A stretch of 64,000 nucleotides of DNA from Solanum dulcamara. Lineage: Eukaryota > Streptophyta > Magnoliopsida > Solanales > Solanaceae. The translations under genes were made by a program, and so were the position numbers. The stretch covers positions 69,207,134-69,271,133 of the forward strand of contig NC_077239.1 of assembly GCF_947179165.1 (NCBI RefSeq), in the 5' to 3' direction. The notes beneath the pieces are model-generated. The model searched no databases. It saw only the letters and a list, made by a program, of their open reading frames with translations, and had not been told where the DNA came from. This document shows positions 49,079-60,010 of the stretch, one piece after another. Every line of letters starts with the position of its first letter. The stretch's first letter is position 1.

Positions 49079-50137
49079 ATATTCTCTCACTTTCAACTGA
49101 TGATAGCCTGATCTGAGGTCAATCTTAGAGAAGTATGTGGTATCCTGAAGTTGGTCAAATAAATCATCTATCCTGGGGAGAGGATATTTGTTCTTTATGG
49201 TGACCTTGTTCAATTTCCAATAATCAATACACATTCTAAGGGACACTTTCCTACCAAATCTTTCTCTATTCTGGCACATAAATGTAGGATAGTAGCAGTC
49301 CAAGGTGAGACACTTGGCCTAATAAATCCCTTATCTTTGAGATCTTTTAACTGTTCTTTCAACTCTTTCAACTCAGCAGAATCTATAAGGAGGAACGGAA
49401 ATAGGTTGTGTATCGGGAAGGACATCAATATCAAAGTCTATCTCTCTATCAGGAGGGATTTCGATTAGATCCTTTGGAAAGACTTCAGGAAACTCACTCA
49501 CAATGGGAACTGACTCAAGAGATGGAGCTTGATCATTAATATTTTTGACTCGGACTATATGATATATGCATCCCTTAGAAATTAACTTTCTGGCCTTAAG
49601 GTAGGAAATAAATTTACCCCTAGACACTACAGAACTCCCCTTCCACTCTAAGATGGGCTCATTTGGAAATTGAAACTTGATAATTCGGGTTCTACAATCA
49701 ACTGATGCATAACAAGCATAAAGTCATTACATGCCAAGAATCATATCAAAATCAACCATGTCTAACTCAACTAAGTCAGTCATGGTATCCCTATGATAGA
49801 TTGACACAATACAATCTCTATAGACCCTCTCAGCTAAGATAGACTCACCAACAAGAGTATACATGCTAAAAGTCTTAAGAAGACATTCAGAAAGGATCTC
49901 AAATTTACTAGCCAAGTAAAGAGTCACAAAAGATGATGTAGCACCCGGATCAAGTAATGCATACATATCAAAAGAAAGGACTCGGAGCATACTAGTAATA
50001 ATATCGAGTGCATTCTCTTGGTCTTGGCTACTACCCATAGCATACAGACGATTTGTTCCCCCACCTGCACCTGAAGCTGCACCTCTCTAATTATCTCTAT
50101 TCTGCGGTGCTGCAGAAGAAAAATGAGCTCTACTAAC
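49079..50137 (-). pseudogene. Element E protease and reverse transcriptase start
   Basis: Minus-strand protease block 50038-49727 ([22 protein letters not shown]), linker and reverse transcriptase start 49627-49373 ([20 protein letters not shown]), then 49303-49090 ([20 protein letters not shown] up to YHQLKVRE), which joins 46136 across LTR H. Stops and small shifts separate the blocks. Gag upstream is lost at 50138, with only an SSAAPQNR-type trace. Confidence 0.88.
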
Positions 50138-50927
50138 AGTCACGATTCAATCCTGTGGCCCATGACTAGTGCCCAAACTGGACATTCGTATATACACCTG
50201 TTATTTATAATCACTCAGCAACTAAATATGATAGAGGACATATACGGGCAGAACATCGCCTCAAAATTGTCATATATATATATATATATATATCCAAACC
50301 ACCTGTCTACTGGGAGGTCACAATCGTCAAAAGATAATATAGCACGTAAGCCGAAAAGACTGCCACTACACATCACATTCCAAAATATATATGTATATAC
50401 GCAAGCCGACAAGGCTGCCACTATGAATAGAAACGTTCCAAAATATAAGTCATACTAGTACAACTGGATAACATCTATATACCACCCACATATATGTCTA
50501 CAGATTTCTAAGAATATCAATAGTAACATATGATGGGACAGGGCCCCGCCGTATCCATGGATAAATAAATATATACATCAAAATATCTATACCGAAATTC
50601 TAGGCTCCAGGACAATGCAGAACTTCCAAAATAGTTAATGTGGAAATCATAAGCTGGCGGATCCCCGAAATGAATATTTGTACCTATGAGCATGAAACGC
50701 AGCCCCCCCAAAGAAAGGAGGTCAGTACGATATATTTACTGAGTATATAAAGCATAACATATCATAAATAAGATCACATCTGAAGTAGAGATTCAGAAGA
50801 CAAGTATGATACTCAAGAAATCACTATACATGTGCCTTATGAAATAAAATCATGCATGATTATAACATATATCATATCCGGCCCATTATGAACTCGGTGA
50901 ATCTGTCATATACATGTATCATATTCA
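50138..50927 (-). mobile_element. LTR fragment G, relative of LTR H
   Basis: Its left edge (TCACGATTCAATCCTGTGGC, then GACTAGTGCCCAAACTGG) parallels the left edge of LTR H (TCATGACCCAACTCTGTAGG, then GACTGGTGCCCAAGTTGG). Later pieces also match, for example GCATGAAACGCAGCCCCCCC and AAAGGAGGTCAGTACGA. It stops where the tandem array begins, so its 5' part (minus sense) is missing. A (TA)n run lies at 50272-50292. Confidence 0.7.
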
Positions 50928-51097
50928 GTTAGAAATCTCACACACACCTTATAATTCAAATACGAAGCTCGAAAAACCGACGTACTCTATTAATGTTTTT
51001 GACCATTAACTCATAAATTTATGAAAAATCTATTAAAAAGCTACAATTTTTTAAAAATCTAAATCTCAAAATACCGAAAAAGAGGAATGAAACTCAC

Positions 51098-51278
51098 GCT
51101 CTTCAAAATCGTAATCAGCTCTTTCTGCAATTGATTTTTGTAAAGTCAATTTAATATAAAAAAATCAAATTGGGGATAAAAATTGTGCATAAACATTGAA
51201 GTACATTATGCATACGTAATTGTACCTTAACGATTTCACATTTATCGGAGCATTATCCAAATGAGGCACTTGCGCCAT
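51098..51278 (-). pseudogene. VPS33: VPS33-like exons 1-2, copy 1
   Basis: Exon 1, 51278-51226, encodes MAQVPHLDNAPINVKSLR up to a GT donor. Exon 2, about 51137-51098, encodes QLQKELITILKS before GTGAGT. Together they resemble the N-terminus of plant VPS33, the Sec1/Munc18-family subunit of HOPS/CORVET tethering complexes at endosomes and vacuole (Arabidopsis: MAQ.P.LDNAP.N.KS.R). In this copy the acceptor of exon 2 is damaged. No further exons follow, since LTR fragment G lies downstream. It is an orphan 5' fragment. Confidence 0.75.
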
Positions 51279-53199
51279 TTTCGATCGACTGAGTTGAAAC
51301 AGGGGTGATTTTTTTTTCTTCTCAATGTCACCCTTGTCCGGTAGTCGGCGTCGCACCCAACTTCAGCCTAACAACACTCACTCACGTTTGACACTTAGAA
51401 TAATTTCGTGACAAACACAAACTAAACAACACAGAGTAAACGACACGCAACATTACAGGCAGAATTTGGCTAAGGCAGGGAACAAGAGTTTTGTAGGCTT
51501 CCAACTACGTGAGCTTTCTGATTGATTTTGATTTCTCATTTACTAGGGACTTATGGAAATATAGTCCAAATTGAATATGAGCCTTAGTATATTGGGCCCT
51601 CAAACGGGCCTTAAATTATAGAGAAAATAACATTTGTAACCAAAAAATAATAATTTACAAGCGGTTACTATTTATTTTCATTCCCCTGTTTTTAACTATT
51701 AATGTGCATTTACTGCTTGAAATCATCAAAATATATATATATAATAGGAGGAAATAGTACTTCACTGACAACACTACTCAATTACTCCTTAATATCATTA
51801 GAGTATATATATATAACAGATGGTGTTTCAATGAAAAGGTTGTTCAATTACTGTTTGATACCATCAAAGTATATTGATATCATTAGAGTTAGGTATCAAG
51901 GATAAAGAAGCAGTGATTCCGTGAATAGAACAAGGGGCAGTCGGATAAATAGTTTGGGTTATGGGTTTAATCAGTGTAAATAGTTTGAGTTGAGTTCAAT
52001 TTGATAAATATTTTGCATAATTGATCCAATTTATGTAGTTTTTCCAATAAAATATATACTGCTTTCAAACATATTTTTTTATTTCTAGATGTATTACACT
52101 CAATACAAGCATCAATTGGATAACGTCTATCTTTGCTAATATCTTCTACCAACACTTTTTACTTTCCTCCTTATTGTGTAAGTGAACTTGAAGTTGTACT
52201 TAGAACGATCAGTTGAACAAACATTTTTGTTGCTAGGCTCTTTTTTCAATATTGAAGTTGTCTAATTTTTTTCTAAAAGACATCTTAACTTTGTGGTCTT
52301 CCTATTATCCTCATAAACAATTTAAAATTGTTATAAATATCCCATTTTTCAGTCAACCTCAATTGCAAAAAAAGAAGTGTTATCACGCACCAATTATTGT
52401 CAGACACGTGTTAAATTTATTTAATTTTTAATTTTATTTTCATTATTCTTATTTTATTGACTTTTTGTCCTTTTTTTTCTTTCTCTTTCATTCTTCATTA
52501 CCTGCACTCTTAAATTTACAAAAAATCAGTAGAAAAGCTACAATTTTTTAAAAAATCAAAATCTCAAAATGCCAAAAAATTGGTGATAGTTCATTACGAA
52601 ATTCACACACCTAATAGTTAGATAGGAAACTCGATAATTCGAGATACTTTAGTTGTGTTTTTGAACATCAACTCTTAAATTTACAAAAAAAATCAAAATC
52701 TCAAAATGCCAAAAAGTTGGTGATAGTTCACTACGAAATTCACACACCTAATAGTTCAGATAGGAAACTCGAAAATTCGAAATACTGTAATTGTGTTTTT
52801 TGACCATCAACTCTTAAATTTACAAAAAAAGAGTAGAAAAGCCACAAATTTTTTTAAAAAAATAAAAATCTCAAAATGTCAAAAGGTTGATGATAGTTCA
52901 CTACGAAATTCACACAACTGGTAGTTCGGATACGAAACACAAAAAACTCAGATATAACTCATAAATTTACGAGCACTCAGTAGAAAAGCTACAATTTAAA
53001 AGAAAATCAAAATCTCAAAATGCCAAAAAATTGGTGATAGTTCAGTTAGAAATCTCACACACACCTTATAATTCAAATACGAAGCTCGAAAAACTGACGT
53101 GATCTATTAATGTTTTTGACCATTCACTCATAAATTTATGAAAAATCTATAGAAAAGCTACAATTTTTTAAAAATCTAAATCTGAAAATGCCGAAAAAG

Positions 53200-53395
53200 A
53201 TGAATGAAACTCACGCTCTTCAAAATCGTAATCAGGTCTTTCTGCGATTGATCTCTCTAAAGTCAATTTAAGATAAAAGAATCAAATTGGGGATAAAAAT
53301 TGTGCATAAACATTGAAGTACATTATGCATACGTACTTGTACGTTAACGATTTCACATTTATCGGAGCATTATCCAAATGCGGAACTTGCGCCAT
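53200..53395 (-). pseudogene. VPS33: VPS33-like exons 1-2, copy 2
   Basis: ATG 53395 opens MAQVPHLDNAPINVKSL. The last exon-1 codon differs from copy 1 (AAC instead of AAG before GTAC). Exon 2 reads DQSQKDLITILKS and ends at a GTGAGT donor near 53216. Downstream comes the minisatellite, then the 5' flank of copy 1, not VPS33 exon 3. It cannot encode the ~590-residue protein. Confidence 0.75.
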
Positions 53396-55279
53396 TTTCG
53401 ATCGACTAAGTTGAAACAGGGGTGATTTTTTTTCTCTTTAGCGTCACCCTTATCCGGCAGTCGGCGTCACACCCAACTTCAGCCTAACAACACTCTCTCA
53501 CGTTTGACACTTAGTATAATTTCGTGACAAACACAAATTAAACAACACAGAGTAAACGACACGCAGCGTTACAGACAGAATTTGGCTAAGGCAGGGAGCA
53601 AGAGTTTTGTAGGCTTCCAACTTCGTGAGATTTTTGATTGATTTTGATTTCTCATTTACTAGGGACTTATGGAAATATAGTCCAAATTGAATATGGGTCT
53701 TAGTATATTGGGCCCTAAAATGGGCTTTAAATTATAGAGAAAATAACATTTGTAATCAAAAAAATATATATATATTTACAAGCGGCTACCTATTTATTTT
53801 TATTCCCCTGTTTTTAACTATTAATGTGCATTTACTGCTTGAAATCATCAAAATATATAAATCAAAGAGGAAGAAATAGTACTTCAGTGACAACACTACT
53901 CAATTACTCCTTAATACCATTAGAGTATATATATATAACAGATGGTGTTTCAATGAAAAGGTTGTTCAATTACTGTTCGATACCATCAAAGTATATTGAT
54001 ATCATTAGAGTTAGGTATCAAAGATAAAGAAGCAGTGATTCCGTGAATAGAACAAGGGGCAATTGGATAAATAGTTGGGGTTATGGGTTTAATCAGTGTA
54101 AATAGTTTGAGTTGAGTTAAATTTGGTAAATATTTTGCATAATTGATCCAATTTATGTAGTTTTTCCAATAAAATATTTATTGTTTTCAAACATATTTTT
54201 TTATTTATAGATGTATTACACTCAATACAAGCATCAATTGGATAACGTCTATCTTTGCTAATATCTTCTACCAACACTTTTTACTTTCCTCCTCATTGTG
54301 TAAGTGAACTTGAAGTTGTACTTAGAACGATCAGTTGAACAAATATTTTTGTTGCTAGGCTCTTTTTTCAATACTGAAATTGTCTATTTTTTTTCTAAAA
54401 GACATCTTAACTTTGTGGGCGTCCTATGACCCTCACAAACAATTTAAAACTGTTATAAATATCTCATTTTCCAGCCAACCTCAATTGCAAGAAAAGAAGT
54501 GCTATCACGCACCAATTATTGTCAGCCACGTGTTAAATTTATTTAATTTTTAATTTTTATTTTTATTTTTTCTTTCTTTTTCATTCTTCATTACCTGCAC
54601 TCTCAAAATCTCAAAATGCCAAAAAATTGGTGATAGTTCATTACGAAATTCACACACCTAATAGTTAGATAGAAAACTCGATAATTCAAGATACTTTAGT
54701 TGTGTTTTTGAACATCAACTCTTAAATTTACAAAAAAAATCAGTAAGAAAGCTACAATTGTTTTTAAAAATTAAAATCTCAAAATGTCAAAAAGTTGGTG
54801 ATAGTTCACTAAGAAATTCACACATCTAATAGTTCAGATAGGAAACTCGAAAATTCGAGATACTCTAATTGTGTTTTTGACCATCAACTCTTAAATTTAC
54901 AAAAAAACAGTAGAAAAGCTACAATTTTTTTAAAAAAAAAAATCCAAAATGTCAAAAGGTTGGTGATAGTTCACTACGAAATTCACACACCTGGTAGTTC
55001 GGATACGAAACTCGAAAAACCCAGATATAACTCATAAATTTACGAGCACTCGATAGAAAAGCTACAATTTAAAAGAAAAACAAAATCTCAAAATGCCAAA
55101 AAATTGGTGATAGTACAATTAGAAATCTCACACACACCTTATAATTCAAATACGAAACTCAAAAAACTGACGTACTCTATTAATGTTTTTGACCATTCAC
55201 TCACAAATTTATGAAAAATCTATAGAAAAGCTACAATTTTTAAAAAATCTAAATCTCAAAATACCGAGAAAGAGGAATG

Positions 55280-55468
55280 AAACTCACGCTCTTCAAAATC
55301 GTAATCAGCTCTTTCTGCGATTGATCTCTGTAAAGTCAATTTAAGACAAAAGAATCAAATTGGGGATAAAAATTGTGCATAAACATTGAAGTACATTATG
55401 CATACGTAATTGTACGTTAACGATTTCACATTTATCGGAGCATTATCCAAATTCGGAACTTGCGCCAT
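55280..55468 (-). pseudogene. VPS33: VPS33-like exons 1-2, copy 3
   Basis: ATG 55468 opens MAQVPNLDNAPINVKSL. Exon 2 has a good acceptor (TTTACAG) and encodes DQSQKELITILKS before a GTGAGT donor near 55288. This is the best-kept copy of the two exons, but exon 3 and everything after it are missing. Its upstream flank is shortened by a deletion relative to copies 1 and 2. Confidence 0.75.
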
Positions 55469-57116
55469 TTTCGATCGACTGATCTCTCGAGCTTTCTCTG
55501 TTGATTGATTTTGATTTCTTCTTTAGTAGAGACTTATGGAAATAGTCCAAATTGAATATGGGCTTTAGTTTATTGGGCCTTCAAATGGGCTAGTCCAAAT
55601 TGAATATGGGCTTTAGTATATTGGGCCCGCAAATGGGCTTTAAATTATAGAGAAAATAACACTTGTACCAAAAAAAAAGAGAAATTATTTAGAAGCGGCT
55701 ACCTATTTATTTTCATTCCCCTGTTTTTAATTATTAATGTGCATTTACTGCTTGACACCATCAAAATATATATATATCAAAGAAGAAGAAATAGTACTTC
55801 AATGAAAACACTACTCAATTTCTCCTCTGTAGACTCCTTATCCCTGCAAGGTGTCATATATTGGGAAAAATACATTCTTACACCAACAAAATAAAGATAG
55901 CTAGTTGATCCCAGTGTCAGGTATCAAGGGTTCTTTTCCTCTTGAGGAGGGGTTATAGGTGGTGAGAATAGGTAAGTGGTGAAGAGGAATGTGAACATAC
56001 TTGGGAGTGCCTGCAGGTAGCCAAGAAAAACTGAAGACAGCATCTCCTTTGCTATCTTCACCATCATCATCTTCATCACTTTCAGTTATCTTACTCCCAA
56101 AGGCAGATGAGTCATAATCCAAAATAAATAAAAAGGCGACAAGTTAAGAGACAAAGTACCTTGCCCTTAGTATTGTGTGCTTCCTTGGATGATTGGTTAG
56201 CCTTTTGAGACGGTTTCTAGGAAAGATTAGATAAAGGGAGAACAATAATTAGCAGCCACTGATGTTCAAAAAAAATATAATTAGCAGACACTAAAAGGCA
56301 AGGATAACTTTCAATAGGATACGATACTACCAGTAATGCGAAATGCTGAAGCAACTTGATACTCTTTGAGCACCTTTTCTAATGTTAAAATGTGAATTAA
56401 GCTAACATGCATGTTGAAACTCTTAAACCAGAGTATTCTTCATCTAAAGTTATTAAAAAGAGAAAAAGGAAACTGCTACACAAGATACCCTTTTAAGTTT
56501 TAATCCCAAAAGATTTATAGAATAAGCATATATCAGTGGTTGGTAACAAAAAAAATAGAGAGAAGACAAGTTATCAGAAACAAAATAACAAACCTTGGTC
56601 TTGGTACTACTATGCGCGTCCCGTAAGATCATTGCCAACTGCCGAATGAAAACAAAGGCATGCTGGTACGCATTGGGAAGATCCACCCTAAGGAGTTCAA
56701 CGAAACAATTACCAAGAAATTGAATATGCTGCAGCTTTGACGCATTCATGAATTGGCAGTTCAATAAATAAGCTTTATACACCCCTCTAAAGCACTCGTC
56801 AATGCAATCAGAACCAAGCTGTATACACAGGTCCCTTAGAAACAAAAAAGAGACAACTGGTAGTGCACCTCCGCCTGTACCCCAGAAATGAAGAAGAACC
56901 TGAAAAGGCAAATTTTGCTTAAGCTCGTTTCTTTAGAAGTGTGAAGAATACCTTATGCAAATAATAAAAGACCCTTGTGCCTCATGTATTCTGAAACACA
57001 GAAAAAGTCTAAATCGAGAGTGCTTCGCAATTGTTTTTTTTAACTTAATTCTTATGGATCATAATTAACTACCAGCAAATAAACACAAATTTCTCAAGAT
57101 TTCTTATTTACTTTTT

Positions 57117-57152
57117 TTTTGGGGGGTAGTGGGTGGTTTGGGTGTGGGGGGG
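57117..57152 (+). other. G-quadruplex-type G-run
   Basis: The plus strand reads GGGGGGTAGTGGGTGG, then TTTGGGTGTGGGGGGG: four runs of at least three G with loops of 3-6, in an intron of the Noc2-like gene (template strand for that gene). It fits the standard quadruplex pattern in an AT-rich setting. Confidence 0.6.
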
Positions 57153-58479
57153 TAAGGATTATCTAGAGCTATGTTTAGAATAGGATGCTTATAAAAGATA
57201 CTTTTTTAATAATTTCAAGATACACATCAATGAATTAACTTTCTTTGTGATATTAGGAAATAAGCAGCGTGTATAGTTTGAAGTGATCAAGGGCCAAATG
57301 CCATGTCATTCAACTGTCATCTGTCAATTTCATAGTCCTGATAAAGTAAACACTTAAAGGACCCCTATGAGAAAATGAAGATAATTAGCTTTTGGTAATA
57401 GCTAAAGCCTCAAAACAGAAAATACAGTTACCCACTCACCTCTGCCCAAAGAGAGAGGGAGAGAGGATGAAACATGCAAATTTCTTGCCAATAAATTTAT
57501 ATTCTTGCAGAAGAAAACTGTTCTAGATTAATCATTCCTTTGTACATGAAAAGAGTTTATGTGAATTTGTAAGTATTAGATCACTCAATCCCATACCTTT
57601 ATATATTTCCTTAAAAGAACTGGAAAAGCAGCCAAAAATACAGAAGAAAATCTGAGTCTTCTTAATGTAAATGATATCATTTCTGTATCAGTCATCTGAT
57701 TAAGAACATGTAGGGCATTCCCAAGATATGATTTCACCAAGTGATTGTTGCTCTTCCATCGTTTGGTAGTAGACATATCCTTTATCATCTCCTTCTGCCC
57801 ACCAGAAGTTGGTAACTTCAACAGGCCACGAAGAATTCCATCCATTTCTTTTAGAACAAATAACATGATCTTGTTGAACACGGTGCTAGACATAGTACTC
57901 CACTTTGACTTAGCATCTTCACCAGTATCATCGCCATAATGACAAGCTGTGCGGAAATCTCTCATGAGAGACCTAATAGCTCCTGAACTCCTGTTTTCAT
58001 GAATTGAACTACACCAAGAGTCGACGATTGCACTAGTGATGACCTTTGTGGATGACTTGACCTCCTTTCCATCTGCATGAACAAGTTGTTCAGTGTCAAA
58101 TTCATCATCTTCGATTTCGTCACCATCCATTTCAGTCTCTTCATCGTCCTTCACAAAATTGGGATAAGATTCTACAAACATTTCACATACCATGAGAACA
58201 ACGAAAAGGAAAGATATTGTAAAGACTTACATCAATATCCTCATCATCAAACTCAAGGAGCTCCTTGTCATGCTCTTGCAAGAATTGATAGAACTCGGGA
58301 TCCTACAGGAAAAAAAAATGTGACATATGTTGGTTAAATAGATTATCAGTAGTCAGTACACAAAAATTATGGAATGAATATTTGCACCATACTACTCTTG
58401 CACTGACAATATCAAAATGTATAGCAGATTGACTACGTTGCTCAGTGACGCAAGCAGGCTAAATATAGGAATGGTTATA

Positions 58480-58830
58480 GATGAATGACCTAAAATCTGT
58501 AAGGAAATCTATCAAGCTACATCTTAGAATCATTTTATTGGTATTTGAAGCTGTCTCTGATCTGAAATTGAATCTGGCCAAAAGCAATCATTTGCAAAAA
58601 ATCCTGATAATAGCATTCTGGAGTTTCTGTTTGACAGCATTCTTGGATATTAAGTTGAGTCCTCTTCAACGACTTACTTGGGACTTTCCCTGGTGCTAGA
58701 CTGAAAGACATAAGGATTTGGCAAGGAGTCCTTGACAGGTGCAAGAAAGGATTAGCTCCATGGAAGAAACAGTACTTTATCTCTCAGTGCAATAGAGAAG
58801 GACTGTGACATGTTGCTCTACCAAATATAG
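58480..58830 (+). mobile_element. LINE (non-LTR retrotransposon) reverse transcriptase fragment in a Noc2-like intron
   Basis: Plus-strand reading with stops and shifts: FEAVSDLKLNLAKS, then STTYLGLSL (the YLGLPLG-type motif), then KDIRIWQGVLDRCKKGLAPW and KKQYFIS. This is the end of the reverse transcriptase domain and the thumb-adjacent segment of plant L1-type LINEs. It sits between exons 1b and 2 of the Noc2-like gene on the opposite strand. It is short and dead. Confidence 0.85.
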
Positions 58831-59244
58831 GAAAAGGTCACTGGTAGAGTAGACATGTCGGAAAGCGGAGAACTCATAGACACGTCGACAAAAATCTCAC
58901 CTTTTCTTGGAGTCTTTTCAATTGCTCCGCATGTCCTCCCACAGTTTGCTCTGAAGATGACTTGGGCATCATTTCATCTGTATTTTCTTCAACCCCAGGA
59001 GATTTTTTGCTCAATTTCTTCGATTCTGACATGCCCAACCAAAAAAATAATTATCATGAAACAGGATGTAAAATAAGAAACAAAAAAGGATGTGAAACAG
59101 GAAAGTGCGTTGAAAGAAAAGAGTGGGAAAAAAAAAAACACCTTTGTTCTTCCTCCCCGTTGATTGAAATTTGTGAGCTTCTAAAACCCTATGATTTGCT
59201 CCAGGGTTTAGTGTTCTCAAGATTTTAGCTCCATTGATAAATAG

Positions 59245-60010
59245 CCCATTTGGATGGCTTAATTTTTAAGTGGTTAAAGTTATTTTTATAAATAAGAAGT
59301 TGACTATTTGGATAAAAATGCTTATTGTTGATGTATTTGACAAATAAGTTTTGATAAGCACTTATTTTCTATCAAAATGACTGAAATATCCTTATTTTCA
59401 GCGCATCGAGAAGGGCAATAAGGTCACTAACAATATGAAAAACGGTATAGCTAGAAGGAGAATCTGTATCACCATAACCATGTAGATCTGGAGCTATTGC
59501 ACGTTAACCCTTAGATGCAAGTGAAATCAGTTGGTGACGCCATGTATATCGGAGTTTAGGAAAATCATGGAGGATAATATTGTTGATGAACCTCTATATG
59601 CATATTTATGTCGTTTACAGTCAAATTTTTGTGCTCTATATTCTCCATTGTTGGTTCTGTTTGTGATTTTTCAGTTGCTATCTTTTTGTTTTTGATATAT
59701 TCCTATTTCCTCGTCGGTGGGAGAATTTGCCCAGACGTTGGTGCTGAAGAAATGAGGAACAAATGTGAATTTTAGGGCTTTAGCTGAGAGGGTACTTTGG
59801 AATTAAAATAAAATATAAGGATATAAAAGTCATTTTCATTCTCAACGAAAATGGCTTTAAGCCCTCCAAAAAAAAAGATAGGATTTTCAACTTTTTATTT
59901 TTTTTAGTGACTTTAAGAAGTTTATGGCTTAAATTTAGGATTTTAAGTTGGTAGCCAAACACCACAATAAGCTAAAAAGTGCTTATAAGTTGGTCCATCC
60001 AAACGCGCTC
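59245..60010. mobile_element. hAT-like non-autonomous element with captured gene fragment (Pack-type)
   Basis: Left tip CCCATTTGGATGGCTTAA and right tip, reverse complemented, GAGCGCGTTTGGATGGACC share the core TTTGGATGG. Flanks share TAAATAG (59238-59244 and 60011-60017), a 7-8 bp duplication. Subterminal AAGTGGTTAAAG / AAAAGTGCTTATAAGTTGG stretches also mirror each other. The middle carries the 5' end of an epoxide hydrolase gene (next entry). The superfamily is inferred from duplication length; exact tips are uncertain by one or two bases. Confidence 0.75.
59394..59648 (-). pseudogene. Captured epoxide hydrolase 5' fragment
   Basis: From ATG 59648 on the minus strand: MENIEHKNLTVNDINMHIE, a short deletion with frame change, then LHDFPKLRYTWRHQLISLAS, a stop, RAIAPDLHGYGDTDSPSSYT and VFHIVSDLIALLDAL, ending at the element's own sequence near 59400. 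This is the N-terminal part of a plant soluble epoxide hydrolase (alpha/beta hydrolase fold). HDFP stands at the HGFP oxyanion-hole motif, and the GYGDT..P..YT..HIV block is typical. The nucleophile loop HDWGA and everything later are absent. Sequence before the ATG also looks like a genomic 5' leader. Not functional. Confidence 0.85.

Larger units (their letters stand above)
41617..50137 (-). mobile_element. Ty3/gypsy element E, truncated, interrupted by solo LTR H
   Basis: Minus-strand element with 3' LTR 41617-43750, internal parts 43751-46141 and 49079-50137, and no 5' LTR. The gag end is lost where LTR fragment G starts. Its LTR belongs to the same family as the solo LTR 3332-15483. Pol has stops, frameshifts and an internal deletion. 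Confidence 0.88.
50928..55822. repeat. ~2.1 kb tandem array, two full copies plus a truncated third
   Basis: The phrase AGAAATCTCACACACACCTT starts at 50931, 53048 and 55121 (periods 2,117 and 2,073 bp). Each unit holds VPS33-like exons 2 and 1, a 5' flank, a pair of short conserved phrases with (TA)n, and a 130-170 bp minisatellite (52560-53040 and 54600-55110, about four subunits each). Copy 3 has a deletion near 55480 and ends at about 55822. A 62-aa minus-strand ORF (51967-52155 and 54089-54277) recurs because of the duplication; its product is not recognised. Confidence 0.9.
55901..59220 (-). pseudogene. Noc2-family (nucleolar complex protein 2 / REBELOTE-like) gene, internally truncated
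   Basis: Minus-strand exons: possible 1a about 59220-59142 (AHKFQSTGRKNK); 1b 59025-58901; 2 58302-58231 (DPEFYQFLQEHDKELLEFDD); 3 58148-57597; 4 56899-56594; 5 56216-56160 (KPSQKANQSSKEAH); 6 56121-55901 (DYDSSAFGSK..., acidic, stop at 55901). Phases agree for 1a-4. Exons 3-4 carry the Noc2 domain ([35 protein letters not shown]). Noc2 works with Noc1/Noc3 in nucleolar pre-60S maturation and export. The rest of the Noc2 domain, normally right after [10 protein letters not shown], is absent from the 377 bp between exons 4 and 5. Exons 5 and 6 are 38 bp apart with no AG acceptor, and the usual basic N-terminus is missing. I read it as a partial, decaying duplicate. Transcription is possible but a working protein is unlikely. 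Confidence 0.75.

Noticed and set aside
51967..52155. 62-residue ORF repeated at 54089-54277 as a candidate small gene
   Set aside because: It is duplicated with the whole 2.1 kb unit, so conservation carries no extra weight; no leader or family recognised. Mentioned under the array only.
58481..58699. 72-residue ORF as a host gene
   Set aside because: Its residues match a LINE reverse transcriptase in one of several shifting frames; it is a transposon remnant.
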